Part shown: piece after piece, positions 17,694-26,342 of the stretch
How the letters are laid out: each line of letters opens with the position of its first letter
Position numbering within the stretch: the first letter of the stretch is position 1
Source: Brevibacterium pigmentatum
GTDB lineage: Bacteria; Actinomycetota; Actinomycetes; Actinomycetales; Brevibacteriaceae
Length of the DNA: 64,000 bases
Assembly: GCF_011617465.1 (NCBI RefSeq)
Contig: NZ_CP050153.1
Location: 1,612,001-1,676,000 of the forward strand
Reading direction: 5' to 3'
Position numbers and translations under genes: made by a program
Notes under the pieces: model-generated
What the model was told of the DNA's origin: nothing
The model's database searches: none
What the model saw: only the letters and a program-made list of their open reading frames with translations

Positions 17694-18833
17694 ATGACAG
17701 AGAACGCCCCTCGGGCCGTGCCGGCGTCACCGGCATCGACACGCGGCACCAAACGACGTCGGACTCCACGTCTGGCGACGACTTCGGGCGTCCTCACCTA
17801 CGTCTTCATCGCCTTGGCCGTGCTTCTGCCGGTTCCGTACATGCTTCAGCTGCCGGGACCGGTTTTCAACACCCTCGGCGACTACCAGGGCGACCCGATG
17901 ATCAGCGTCTCCGGAGCCAAGACCTATCCGACTGCAGGTCGCATCGACATGCTCACCGTCGCCGTCAGCGGCGGGCCCGGCCGCGACATCTATGCCTCGC
18001 AGGCGCTCGGCGCGCTCATCAGCGGCGAGCAGACCGTGGTCCCCACGGAGGCGTACTACCCTTTGGAAACCACTCGTGAGGACGTGACCGAATCGAATGC
18101 GGTCGAGATGTCCTCGAGTCAGGACGTCGCCATCGCGGCCGCCATGGGCCAGATGGACAAATCCTATTCCGTGCATCTGTCGGTCGACGACGTCGTCGCC
18201 GATGCTCCCGCGCAGGGCAAGCTGCGCAAGGGCGACCGGCTCATGTCGGTCAACGGAGAGAAGTTGGATTCCGATCCCGAGGCCGCACAGATCATGAGCA
18301 GGACCGTGCAGGAATCGGACTCCGTCGAACTCGGAATCGAGCGCGAAGGAAAGAAGAAGACCCTTACGCTGACTCCCGCGACGGTCGATGACCGCAAGGC
18401 GATCGGCATCACGATGAAGCAGGACTTCGAATTCCCCGTCGACGTGAAGTTCAACGTCGACGGCGTCGGCGGCCCCTCGGCAGGGACGATGTTCGCTCTG
18501 GCCATCATCGATGAGCTCACGCCCGGTGCGATGACCGGCGGCAAGCATGTCGCCGGCACGGGGGAGATCACCCCCGGCGGAACCGTCGGCCCCATCGGCG
18601 GTGCCCGCCAGAAGGTGGCTGCCGCCACCGAGAAGGGAGCGACGCTGTTCCTCTCTCCCGCCGACAACTGTGCGGAGGTCATGGCCGCCGCAGACCAATC
18701 CAAGATCACGGTGGCGCGCATCGATACTCTCGATGACGCGCAGACCACCGTGGAGCAGTACGCCGCCGGCAACACCTCGGACCTGCCGAAGTGTCCCGCC
18801 GATGGTGCCGACAACAATGAGAAAGGGCAGTAG
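17694..18833 (+). CDS. Membrane-anchored PDZ/Lon-like serine protease (YlbL family)
   Basis: A 379-residue YlbL-family protease. A single transmembrane anchor (LTYVFIALAVLLPVPYML, about residues 30-50) is followed by an extracytoplasmic PDZ domain (around KLRKGDRLMSVNG) and a Lon-type proteolytic domain. The catalytic Ser sits in GVGGPSAGTMFA near residue 262 and the partner Lys in GGARQKVAA near 306. I chose the ATG at 17694 over the GTG at 17676 because GAAAGGA is well placed. The stop overlaps the GTG start of the UPF0182 gene. The DUF2342-YlbL-UPF0182 order matches mycobacteria. Confidence 0.9.
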   Translation: MTENAPRAVPASPASTRGTKRRRTPRLATTSGVLTYVFIALAVLLPVPYMLQLPGPVFNTLGDYQGDPMISVSGAKTYPTAGRIDMLTVAVSGGPGRDIYASQALGALISGEQTVVPTEAYYPLETTREDVTESNAVEMSSSQDVAIAAAMGQMDKSYSVHLSVDDVVADAPAQGKLRKGDRLMSVNGEKLDSDPEAAQIMSRTVQESDSVELGIEREGKKKTLTLTPATVDDRKAIGITMKQDFEFPVDVKFNVDGVGGPSAGTMFALAIIDELTPGAMTGGKHVAGTGEITPGGTVGPIGGARQKVAAATEKGATLFLSPADNCAEVMAAADQSKITVARIDTLDDAQTTVEQYAAGNTSDLPKCPADGADNNEKGQ

Positions 18834-21800
18834 TGAGCACCTCGTCCTCACCCACCTCCGCACGCATGCCGGCGAATCGGCCAAGACGTTCGCCGCTGCT
18901 GCTCACCCTCGTGTCTGTGGCGATCCTGCTGATCGCCTTCATCGCCTTCACCCAGGTCTATACCGAGGTGCTGTGGTTCCGCCAGATCGACGCGGCAAAC
19001 ATCTTCCGCACCATGTGGCTCACGCGCGGACTGACGTTCCTCGCCGGATTCATCGTCATGGCCGTCCCGGTCTGGCTGAGCCTGCACCTGGCCTACCGCC
19101 ATCGCCCCGTCTACGCGCCGACGACTCCGCGACAGGAAAACCTCGATCGCTATCGTGAGGCCATCGAGCCTCTGCGTCGGGTCGCGACGATCGCGATTCC
19201 GGCAGTCATGGGTGTCCTCGCCGGCATCACCGCCTCGGCGCATTGGAACATGATCCTCGAGTGGATCAACTCGACGTCCTTCGGCTCGAAGGATCCTCAG
19301 TTCGGTCTCGACAAGTCGTTCTTCGTCTTCGTCCTGCCCGGTCTGCGCCTCATCGGCAACCAGCTGGGCATGGCTCTGCTCATGGCTCTCATCGCAGCAC
19401 TCGTCGCCCACTACCTCTTCGGCGGCATCCGTCCGGGGGAGCAGAAGGGCATCATTCTGACGAAGGCCGCTCAGTGGCAGCTGGGCATCACCGTGGCGGT
19501 GCTCGTCATGGTTCAGGCCGGTCGGCTGTGGCTCTCCCGCTACGATCGGATGACCGCTGCCGGCGGAATCGTCCCGGGCGTCACCTATGTCGACGATCGT
19601 GCCGCCCTGCCTGCGATGGCGATCGTCTCCATCGCGGCGGGCCTGGTGGCGCTGCTGTTCGTCTACACGGCGTGGAAGGGCAACTGGCGGATCTCGATCA
19701 TCGCTACGCTCACGCTCATCGTGCTCGGCGGCGTCTCGATCATCGCCTACCCGGCGCTGCTTCAGCAGTTCCAGGTCAACCCGTCTCAGCAGAGCAAGGA
19801 ATCGGAGTACATCCAGCACAACATCGATGCCACGCGTGAAGCGTTCGACTTCGATGACATCGAGGTGACTCCGTACTCGCCGAGTACCAGCGGCAAGAAG
19901 GGCGACCTGCGCAAGGACGCCGAGACCGCGGCCTCGATCCGTCTGCTGGATCCCAACCTCGTCTCGGACACCTTCCGCCAGCTGCAGCAGGTGCGCCCGT
20001 ACTACTCGTTCCCGCAGAAGCTCGATGTCGACCGCTACGACATCGACGGAGAGATGCGAGACACCGTGATCTCCGTGCGCGAACTCGCCCCGAGCTCGGT
20101 GAACAATCAGAGCTGGTTCAACCGGGCGATCGTCTACACCCACGGATTCGGTGTGGTCGCGGCCAACGGAAACCAGCGCAACCCGGACGGCGAACCACTG
20201 TTCATGGAGTCGGATATTCCCCCGAAGGGTGAGTTCCCCGAATACGAGCCGCGCGTGTACTTCGGCGAGTCCTCTCCGGACTACTCGATCGTCGGTGCTC
20301 CGAAGGGTGCGACTCCGCGTGAGCTCGACTATCCCTCCGATGAGAAGAGCGGCTCCGGTCAGGTGAACAACACCTTCTCCGGTGACGGCGGACCGTCGGT
20401 GGGCAATGTATTCAACCGTCTCGCCTACGCTCTGAAGTTCCAGGACGAGCAGATCCTTCTCTCGGACGCCCTCAATGAGGAATCCCAGATCCTCTACGAC
20501 CGTCACCCACGTGAGCGTGTGGAGAAGCTCGCTCCCTTCCTCAAGGTCGACGGCGATCCGTACCCGGCCGTTGTGGACGGGAAGATCAAGTGGATCCTCG
20601 ACGGATACACGACTGCCGAGGACTACCCGTACTCGACACCGCAGCCGCTCCAGCAGGCGACCGAGGATTCGACCACGGCGTCGGCTCCGGATTCGGTGGC
20701 GACTCTGCCGGATGATGAGGTCAACTACATCAGGAACTCGGTGAAGATCACCGTCGACGCCTATGACGGTTCAGTCGACATGTACCAGTGGGACAAGGAC
20801 GATCCGGTTCTCAAGACCTGGATGAAGGTGTTCCCCGGACTCATCAAGTCCTCCTCGGAGATGTCCGGTGATCTGATGAGCCACGTCCGCTACCCGGAGG
20901 ACCTGTTCAAGGTTCAGCGTGACCTGCTCACGAAGTACCATGTCACCTCCGCCAGTGAGTTCTACTCCGGTCAGGACTTCTGGACCCTGCCGACGGATCC
21001 GACGACGAAGGCGAGCAGCGGACTGACGCAGCCGCCGTTCTACATGACCCTGCAGATGCCGGGTCAGCAGTCGCCGTCGTTCTCGCTGACGAGCTCGTAC
21101 ATTCCTGCTCGATCGTCCGAGGGACAGTCGCGCAACAACCTCACCGGCTTCCTCTCGGCTGATGCCGATGCCGGGAACAAGAAGGGCGAGACCGCCGAAG
21201 GCTACGGCAAGCTGAGACTGCTGCAGCTGCCGCGCAATACCACTGTGCCCGGACCTGGTCAGGCACAGAACAACTTCAACACCGCACCCGATGTGCAGCG
21301 CAGCCTGAACCTGCTGCGTCAGGGTGAGTCCGAAGTCGAGAACGGCAACCTGCTGACTCTGCCGATCGGCGGCGGCCTGCTCTACGTCCAGCCGGTCTAC
21401 GTCCGGTCCGCCGGAGAGACCTCCTACCCGCTGCTGCAGCACGTGCTCGTGGCTTTCGGCGAGGACATCGGGTTCGCCCCGACCCTCGACGAAGCGCTCG
21501 ACCAGGTGTTCGGCGGCGACTCCGGAGCCAGCGCAGGTGACGCCGGCACCGAGGACAGCGGAGACGGCGAATCGGGATCCACTTCCGGCGGAGAGAACGC
21601 GGACTCCCCGTCCGGCTCGCCGGACAAGGCCCTCAACGACGCTCTGCAGGAGGCGAAGAAGGCCATGGAGGAGTCCGATGCCGCTCTGAAGGACGGCGAC
21701 TTCGCCGAGTACGGCAAGGCGCAGGACCGTCTGAAGAAGGCGCTTGAGGATGCCGTTGCGGCCGATCCCTCGCTCGCCGAGGATGGAGCGGGCGGCGAGT

Positions 21801-21853
21801 CCTCCGCTCCCGCCTCGGCGCCGGCAGACGAAGGCGGTGACTCGGGCAACTGA
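18833..21853 (+). CDS. UPF0182 family large membrane protein
   Basis: A 1006-residue protein of the UPF0182 family (Rv3193c-like). The N-terminal third has about seven hydrophobic segments, for example LLTLVSVAILLIAFIAFTQV and IAIPAVMGVLAGITASA. The rest is a large domain, probably outside the membrane, rich in Tyr/Pro/Asp (QQVRPYYSFPQKLDVDRY). The C-terminal 130 residues are low complexity (Gly/Ser/Asp, then a helical Lys/Glu stretch). GTG at 18833 overlaps the previous stop. Function is unknown. A strong terminator follows. Confidence 0.92.
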   Translation: MSTSSSPTSARMPANRPRRSPLLLTLVSVAILLIAFIAFTQVYTEVLWFRQIDAANIFRTMWLTRGLTFLAGFIVMAVPVWLSLHLAYRHRPVYAPTTPRQENLDRYREAIEPLRRVATIAIPAVMGVLAGITASAHWNMILEWINSTSFGSKDPQFGLDKSFFVFVLPGLRLIGNQLGMALLMALIAALVAHYLFGGIRPGEQKGIILTKAAQWQLGITVAVLVMVQAGRLWLSRYDRMTAAGGIVPGVTYVDDRAALPAMAIVSIAAGLVALLFVYTAWKGNWRISIIATLTLIVLGGVSIIAYPALLQQFQVNPSQQSKESEYIQHNIDATREAFDFDDIEVTPYSPSTSGKKGDLRKDAETAASIRLLDPNLVSDTFRQLQQVRPYYSFPQKLDVDRYDIDGEMRDTVISVRELAPSSVNNQSWFNRAIVYTHGFGVVAANGNQRNPDGEPLFMESDIPPKGEFPEYEPRVYFGESSPDYSIVGAPKGATPRELDYPSDEKSGSGQVNNTFSGDGGPSVGNVFNRLAYALKFQDEQILLSDALNEESQILYDRHPRERVEKLAPFLKVDGDPYPAVVDGKIKWILDGYTTAEDYPYSTPQPLQQATEDSTTASAPDSVATLPDDEVNYIRNSVKITVDAYDGSVDMYQWDKDDPVLKTWMKVFPGLIKSSSEMSGDLMSHVRYPEDLFKVQRDLLTKYHVTSASEFYSGQDFWTLPTDPTTKASSGLTQPPFYMTLQMPGQQSPSFSLTSSYIPARSSEGQSRNNLTGFLSADADAGNKKGETAEGYGKLRLLQLPRNTTVPGPGQAQNNFNTAPDVQRSLNLLRQGESEVENGNLLTLPIGGGLLYVQPVYVRSAGETSYPLLQHVLVAFGEDIGFAPTLDEALDQVFGGDSGASAGDAGTEDSGDGESGSTSGGENADSPSGSPDKALNDALQEAKKAMEESDAALKDGDFAEYGKAQDRLKKALEDAVAADPSLAEDGAGGESSAPASAPADEGGDSGN

Positions 21854-21911
21854 GCCTGAGGCGAACCGGTTCGGCCCGCTGAGGCAGCGCCGACGGAGTT
21901 CGCGCCTCTCA

Positions 21912-21945
21912 AGACGAACGCCCCTGGGACATCCCAGGGGCGTTC
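21912..21945 (+). terminator. Hairpin terminator after UPF0182 gene
   Basis: A perfect 15-bp inverted repeat (21912-21926 and 21931-21945) with loop ACAT, 59 bases after the UPF0182 stop, followed by CGTTCC. Confidence 0.85.
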
Positions 21946-21995
21946 GTCGTTCCCAGCGGAGTACCCGAGCTCCACCAACCCACCGACAACCCTTG

Positions 21996-22057
21996 TTACT
22001 ACCTGACGGCGGCCCAGCAACCTCGCGCGAGGTTGCTGGGCCGCCGTCAGGTAGTAA
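21996..22057. repeat. 62-bp perfect palindrome without spacer
   Basis: Arms 21996-22026 and 22027-22057 are exact reverse complements (31 bp each), centred on CTCGCGCGAG. It lies between the UPF0182 terminator and the initiator tRNA terminator, outside any gene. It could be a terminator, a protein-binding or recombination site, or a remnant of a small mobile repeat. Confidence 0.9.
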
Positions 22058-22080
22058 TAGAGGTGAGGGGATGAATGAGA

Positions 22081-22114
22081 AGAACCCCCAGTCAGTGAAC
22101 TGACTGGGGGTTCT
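22081..22114 (-). terminator. Hairpin terminator of the initiator tRNA gene
   Basis: A perfect 16-bp inverted repeat (22081-22096 and 22099-22114) with a 2-base loop, 10 bases past the tRNA 3' end on the minus strand. A T-rich run (TTCTTCTCATTC) follows on that strand. Confidence 0.85.
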
Positions 22115-22124
22115 GCCGCTATCG

Positions 22125-22198
22125 TGGCGGGGGAGGGATTTGAACCCCCGACCTCCGGGTTATGAGCCCGGCGAGCTACCGAACTGCTCCACCCCGCG
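22125..22198 (-). tRNA. Initiator tRNA-fMet (CAT)
   Basis: A complete 74-nt cloverleaf on the minus strand with anticodon CAT at 22162-22164. Initiator features: an unpaired first base pair (C1 against C72) and three consecutive G-C pairs at the base of the anticodon stem (CCGGGCTCATAACCCGG). The T loop GGTTCAAATCC is canonical. No CCA is encoded (the 3' side reads CGCCACGAT), so it must be added enzymatically. A hairpin terminator follows directly. Confidence 0.95.
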
Positions 22199-22272
22199 GC
22201 GTGTTCTTAACTTTACACGAGGGGCCACCTGGCGGCCAAACCGAATACAGGTGACCTCCGCCACATGGTCAC

Positions 22273-22303
22273 TTGCTGTTCACTCGTAGGGGTTGCGTAT
22301 GGT
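22273..22303 (+). promoter_or_regulatory. Candidate promoter of yceI
   Basis: TTGCTG (22273-22278) and TATGGT (22298-22303) with a 19-base spacer. The -10-like element overlaps the left arm of the inverted repeat, which would suit repression. Confidence 0.35.
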
Positions 22304-22346
22304 TGAAAGTTGAACTAAAGTCATTTTTGTACTTCAAATTTCAACC
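22301..22346. promoter_or_regulatory. Inverted-repeat operator upstream of yceI
   Basis: GGTTGAAAGTTGAACT (22301-22316) faces ACTTCAAATTTCAACC (22331-22346); the arms match at 14 of 16 positions with a 14-bp spacer. Each arm is itself a double TTGAA element. The site spans the likely start of transcription and ends just before the ribosome binding site, typical of a MarR-type repressor operator. The cognate regulator is not in the window. Confidence 0.6.
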
Positions 22347-22359
22347 AAAAGGAGAAATC

Positions 22360-22908
22360 ATGACTGCTCTGCCTCAGGGACTCACCGCCGGAACCTGGAA
22401 CATCGACCCCATCCACTCGGAGTTCACCTTCACTGCTCGCCACGCAGGCGTCTCGAAGGTCCGCGGACACTGCGAAGAGATCGCCGGCAGCGTCAACGTC
22501 GGTGAGACCCTCGAAGACAGCGTCGTGTCAGCCGAGGCCTCGGCGAACTCGATCAACACCCGCAACGAACAGCGCGACGGTCACCTCAAGAGCGGTGACT
22601 TCTTCCTCGCCGAGGAGCACCCGAAGCTGAGCTTCAAGTCGACCGGAATCAAGGCTGACGCTGCTGATGAGTTCCAGACCGTCGGCGAGCTGACCATGCG
22701 CGGCGTGACCAAGGAAGTCGCCTTCGCCACCGAATTCGCCGGTGTCGCCACCGACCCGAACGGCAACCAGGTCGCCGGCCTCTCGGCCACCGCCACGGTC
22801 AACCGCAAGGACTTCGGAATGTCCTTCGAGGCTGTCCTCGGCGGAGGAGAGCTCCTCGTCTCCGACAAGATCAAGATCGAACTCGAGCTCGAGCTCGTCA
22901 AGGCCTGA
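22360..22908 (+). CDS. YceI family protein
   Basis: A 182-residue YceI-like lipocalin-fold protein, a family that binds polyisoprenoids. It starts with TAGTWNIDPIHSEFTFTARH and has the typical GELTMRGVTKEV and NRKDFGMSF segments. No signal peptide is visible, so it is probably cytoplasmic, like most actinobacterial members. The ATG at 22360 has an excellent ribosome binding site, AAAAGGAG, 5 bases upstream; an upstream in-frame TTG at 22273 is ignored. An inverted-repeat operator lies upstream and a strong terminator downstream, so it is a single-gene unit. Confidence 0.93.
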   Translation: MTALPQGLTAGTWNIDPIHSEFTFTARHAGVSKVRGHCEEIAGSVNVGETLEDSVVSAEASANSINTRNEQRDGHLKSGDFFLAEEHPKLSFKSTGIKADAADEFQTVGELTMRGVTKEVAFATEFAGVATDPNGNQVAGLSATATVNRKDFGMSFEAVLGGGELLVSDKIKIELELELVKA

Positions 22909-22989
22909 TCTGTTCTGAGCAGGGTTCTGTCTGAGGCACGAGTGCGCCGTCAGCCGATCTGACCCCAGCAGGCAGCTTCACTGCCCGAC

Positions 22990-23029
22990 ACAGAAGGGGC
23001 GAACCGCATCAGCGGTTCGCCCCTTCTGT
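22990..23029. terminator. Bidirectional terminator between yceI and aminotransferase
   Basis: An 18-bp perfect inverted repeat (22990-23007 and 23012-23029) with loop ATCA. It ends the yceI unit and probably the convergent doxX-aroA-rsgA-hisN-aminotransferase operon. Confidence 0.85.
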
Positions 23030-23120
23030 CGTACCAGACCTCACCGATCACGGCTCAGCGAATTCAGCGCATTCTGGTTCGTCGAGTTCTCATTCTGCCT
23101 GTTCTCGAGTCGAAGACTGC

Positions 23121-24389
23121 TCATCGCCTTGGCCGCAGAGCGTCCGGGTTCTCTCGCAGATGCGCACCGAGGGCGATGAACAGCTGTGAGCCCTTGTCGA
23201 CGTCGGCGACGGACTTGCAGAAGGAATACCGGATCGACGACCGATAGGCGTCGTACGCCGGACTCCCCGGCCGGCACAGGGCAGGGACGGGAATTCCGAC
23301 CAATGAGAATTCTCGGGCCAGCAGTTCATTGAGCTCGAAAGCATCGAGATCCGTTACCGCAGAGAAGTCGACCACCGTGAAATAACCGGCGCGCGGAGTC
23401 GATACCTCAGCACCGGGCACTGCGCGACAGGCGGGGACCAGAACCTCTGCGCGGGCCCTCAGCGAAGCCCGGTTCTCGGCGACGAACTGCGAATCGCCGC
23501 TGAGCATGTCGGCCAAACCGATCTGCATCGGACCGCCGGCCGTGAACGAGAGGAACTGTTTGACCGTCTGAACAGCCTGTCGAACCTCGGGTGAGGCGAT
23601 GACCCAGCCGATCTTCCATCCCGTGGTGTTCCAGGATTTGCCCGCCGAGGAGACCGTGACGACCCGTGCAGAATCCTCGATCGCCACGGCGGGAGGGACA
23701 TGCCCCTGATCGGTGAGGACGAGCTGTTCGTAGACCTCATCGGAGAGCACCCAGGCGTCGACCGACTCGGCCGCCCGACCGATGCGGGCGAGATCGTCGG
23801 TCGAGAAGATGAACCCGGTGGGATTGTGCGGAGTGTTGACGAGGATGATCTGAGGTTCTACCTCGGCGACCACCCGATCGAAGGCCTCCCAATCCGGGCC
23901 GAAGCCGCCGTGGCCATCGGGCAGGATCGGCACCGTGTGCAGCGAGCCGCCTGCGGCGGCGATCGCCGCAGGATAGGAATCGTAGAACGGCTCGAATGCG
24001 ACGAGCGAACCGCCGCGGGGCAGCAGAGCGAGGATCGCTGCTGTCAGCCCCTCTGTGGCTCCCGCCGTGTAGAGCACCTCGCCGGGGGCGACGTTCTGAC
24101 CGAAATCACGACCGCGTTGAGCGGCCACAGCCTCGAGCAGCTGGGGGAATCCCTGACCAGGGGCATACTGATTGAAACCGGCCCGCATCGCCTCGGCGGT
24201 GGCGGCGATGAGTTCGTTCGGAGGCTCTGTGCCGGGAGCACCCTGCCCGAGGTTGACGGCTCCCACCTCGGCGGCGAACTTCGTCATCTGCCCGTAGATG
24301 GTCTCACCGATCGACCCGTCAGGGTTGGTCAGACCTGCCGATTCGGCCATCGAATGCCACAGCGGGGCCCCCATGATGTCCGGCATCAT
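23121..24389 (-). CDS. Class I/II pyridoxal-phosphate aminotransferase
   Basis: A 422-residue fold-type I aminotransferase. The PLP-binding lysine lies in SSAGKSWNTTGWKIGW, and the NTPHNPTGFIF segment binds the cofactor phosphate region. It is similar to DapC/kynurenine-aminotransferase-like enzymes, but the substrate cannot be fixed. I chose the ATG at 24389 because GGAGG lies upstream and it overlaps the hisN stop (ATGA); a longer open frame to 24950 lies within hisN. It is the last gene of the minus-strand run, and its N-terminus (GAPLWHSMAESAGLTNPDGS) is slightly longer than usual. Confidence 0.88.
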   Translation of the reverse strand: MMPDIMGAPLWHSMAESAGLTNPDGSIGETIYGQMTKFAAEVGAVNLGQGAPGTEPPNELIAATAEAMRAGFNQYAPGQGFPQLLEAVAAQRGRDFGQNVAPGEVLYTAGATEGLTAAILALLPRGGSLVAFEPFYDSYPAAIAAAGGSLHTVPILPDGHGGFGPDWEAFDRVVAEVEPQIILVNTPHNPTGFIFSTDDLARIGRAAESVDAWVLSDEVYEQLVLTDQGHVPPAVAIEDSARVVTVSSAGKSWNTTGWKIGWVIASPEVRQAVQTVKQFLSFTAGGPMQIGLADMLSGDSQFVAENRASLRARAEVLVPACRAVPGAEVSTPRAGYFTVVDFSAVTDLDAFELNELLAREFSLVGIPVPALCRPGSPAYDAYRSSIRYSFCKSVADVDKGSQLFIALGAHLRENPDALRPRR

Positions 24390-25177
24390 GACACCTCCGC
24401 AGGGGCGACGCGCCCGAGCCGGTCCAGAGCCGCCTCGTGGAGCCGCGAATTGCTGGCCAAGGCGTTGCCGCCGAAGGGACCCGGGGTCCCGGCGGTGTTC
24501 GTGAACGTTCCACCGGCTTCGAGGACGATGGGCACGAGCGCACCCATATCGTAGAGCGCGAGCTCCGGTTCGCAGGCAAGGTCGACCGCGCCCTCGGCCA
24601 GCAGCATATAGGAGTAGAAGTCGCCGTAGCCGCGTGTGCGCCACAGCGAATCGCAGAGGTCGAGGAACTCGTCGAGGATTCCGAGTTCCTTCCAGCCCGA
24701 CAGCGAAGAATACGACAGCGACGCATCGGCGAGAGCATCGACCGAAGACACGGTGATGCGTTCGGCTGGGGATCCGAGCTCGGTGGCATAGGCGCCCTGA
24801 CCGGCTTCCGCCCACCACCGGCGACCGAGTGCGGGAGCGGAGACCACTCCCAGCAGCGGCTGGTCGCCGTCGTAGAGCGAGATCAGCGTCGCCCACACGG
24901 GTACTCCGCGCACGAAGTTCTTCGTTCCGTCGATCGGATCGATGATCCATCGTCGCGAGGAGTCCCCGTGGGCTCCGAATTCCTCACCGAGCACGCTGTC
25001 CTCGGGGCTAGCCTCGGTGAGGCGAGTCATGATCGCCTTCTCCACCGCGCGGTCGCATTCGGTGACAGGGGTGAGGTCGGGTTTGGTTTCGACAGCGAAG
25101 TCCTGGGCCCGGAAATGCGGGTGGCTGATGGCATCGGCAAGATCGGCGAGTTCGATCGCCAGGTCGAGGTCGTTCAT
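24386..25177 (-). CDS. hisN: Inositol monophosphatase family; probable histidinol-phosphatase
   Basis: A 263-residue Mg-dependent phosphatase of the inositol monophosphatase family. Metal-binding motifs GEEFG and WIIDPIDGTKNFVRG are present, as is the C-terminal ALYDMGALVPIVLEAGG. In actinobacteria the copy beside aroA and rsgA is usually annotated HisN, which dephosphorylates histidinol phosphate in histidine synthesis; that specificity is inferred from context. Its stop overlaps the aminotransferase start, and it follows rsgA after 9 bases, so translation is probably coupled. Confidence 0.87.
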   Translation of the reverse strand: MNDLDLAIELADLADAISHPHFRAQDFAVETKPDLTPVTECDRAVEKAIMTRLTEASPEDSVLGEEFGAHGDSSRRWIIDPIDGTKNFVRGVPVWATLISLYDGDQPLLGVVSAPALGRRWWAEAGQGAYATELGSPAERITVSSVDALADASLSYSSLSGWKELGILDEFLDLCDSLWRTRGYGDFYSYMLLAEGAVDLACEPELALYDMGALVPIVLEAGGTFTNTAGTPGPFGGNALASNSRLHEAALDRLGRVAPAEVS

Positions 25178-25186
25178 GCCTCCAGC

Positions 25187-26341
25187 CTATCCAGTCGAGG
25201 GCAGCAGCCGGCGCAGGGACTCCAGCCGTGAGACTCCTCCAGGCCCGGCCTTGCCGTCGGCCACCCACTCATCGAGTCGGCAGCCGGGGGAGTCGGCGAG
25301 GTGAGTGCACCCGCGGGGGCACTCGGCCGTGGCGTCGACGAGCTCCGGGAACGCCGAGATCAGGGTCTCCCGGTCCACATGGGCCAAGCCGAAGCTGCGC
25401 ACTCCCGGGGTGTCGATCAGCCATCCGCCGCGCTCCAACGGCAGACACACGGCCGAGGACGAGGTGTGCCGCCCGCGCCCGGTGACATCGTTGACGTGCC
25501 CCGTTGCGCGGTCCGCGGCGGGAACGAGGACGTTGGTCAGGGTCGATTTGCCCACGCCCGAATGGCCCACGAGGACGCTGATGCGTCCGCGCAGACGGTC
25601 GGCCACCTCGGCGTGGGGTTCGGTCTCGTTACGATCAGAATCGTCCGCGTCACGGGCGGAATCGTTCGCGTCATGCGCAGAATCGTTCGCGGTCGATTCG
25701 GTCGTGGCCGTATCGAATGACTCGGCAGCGGGGGCGACGGAGGACTCGACGATGTCGACCCCGGAGGCGGAGAACCGTTCCTTCAACTCCGTGGCCGGGT
25801 GCAGGTCGGTCTTCGTGACGATGAGCAGGGGAGTGATCCCCGCATCGAAGGCGGCGACGAGGGCCCGGTCGATAAGTCCGAACGAAGGGTCGGGGTCCAT
25901 GGTGGCCGTGACGATGCCCATGACGTCGACATTGGCCACGAGGACGCGCTCGGTCGGGTCGGTGTCATCGGCGCTGCGGCGCAGCAGGGTCTGCCGTTCG
26001 GTGATCTCCACCAGTCTGGCCAGGGTTCCCTCCGCTCCCGAGGTATCGCCGACGAGGCGGACGATGTCGCCGGGGACGACCGCCTGCTTGCGCAGGTGCG
26101 AGGCGCGCACCGCCGTCACCGAGGTGGCCCCGCGTGAGCGTTTCCCCTTCTTCCGAGTCGGGGGAGTCGAGGGGAAGTTCCCACCGTCGTCGGCGAGGAT
26201 GACGCGGTACCGGCCCCGATCAACCGCGGTGACCAGACCGGACACGGCATCCTTGTGGTCCGGGCGGTTCTTCGTCCGGGGGCGCGAACCGCGGCGGTTC
26301 GGTCGGGGACGGTAGTCCTCGTCGCGGAAGATTTTCGCCAT
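25187..26341 (-). CDS. rsgA: Ribosome small-subunit-dependent GTPase RsgA
   Basis: Circularly permuted GTPase that assists 30S subunit maturation (384 residues). The G motifs appear in permuted order: G4 VTKTDL, G1 GHSGVGKST, G2 RGRHTSS and G3 DTPGVRSFG. The C-terminal zinc site is ECPRGCTHLADSPGC. The N-terminus is very basic (RDEDYRPRPNRRGSRPR). An acidic low-complexity insert (repeats of NDSA/DADDS) lies between G4 and G1, where homologues are shorter. It starts one base from the aroA stop, consistent with one operon. Confidence 0.93.
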   Translation of the reverse strand: MAKIFRDEDYRPRPNRRGSRPRTKNRPDHKDAVSGLVTAVDRGRYRVILADDGGNFPSTPPTRKKGKRSRGATSVTAVRASHLRKQAVVPGDIVRLVGDTSGAEGTLARLVEITERQTLLRRSADDTDPTERVLVANVDVMGIVTATMDPDPSFGLIDRALVAAFDAGITPLLIVTKTDLHPATELKERFSASGVDIVESSVAPAAESFDTATTESTANDSAHDANDSARDADDSDRNETEPHAEVADRLRGRISVLVGHSGVGKSTLTNVLVPAADRATGHVNDVTGRGRHTSSSAVCLPLERGGWLIDTPGVRSFGLAHVDRETLISAFPELVDATAECPRGCTHLADSPGCRLDEWVADGKAGPGGVSRLESLRRLLPSTG

Positions 26342-26342
26342 A

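Noticed and set aside
18848-20506. 552-codon open frame antisense to the UPF0182 gene
   Set aside because: Composition (Arg/Asp/His-rich, no motifs) is typical of an antisense shadow; the sense gene matches its family throughout.
24390-24950. N-terminal extension of the aminotransferase
   Set aside because: The extra 187 codons lie inside hisN in another frame; the ATG at 24389 has a good ribosome binding site.
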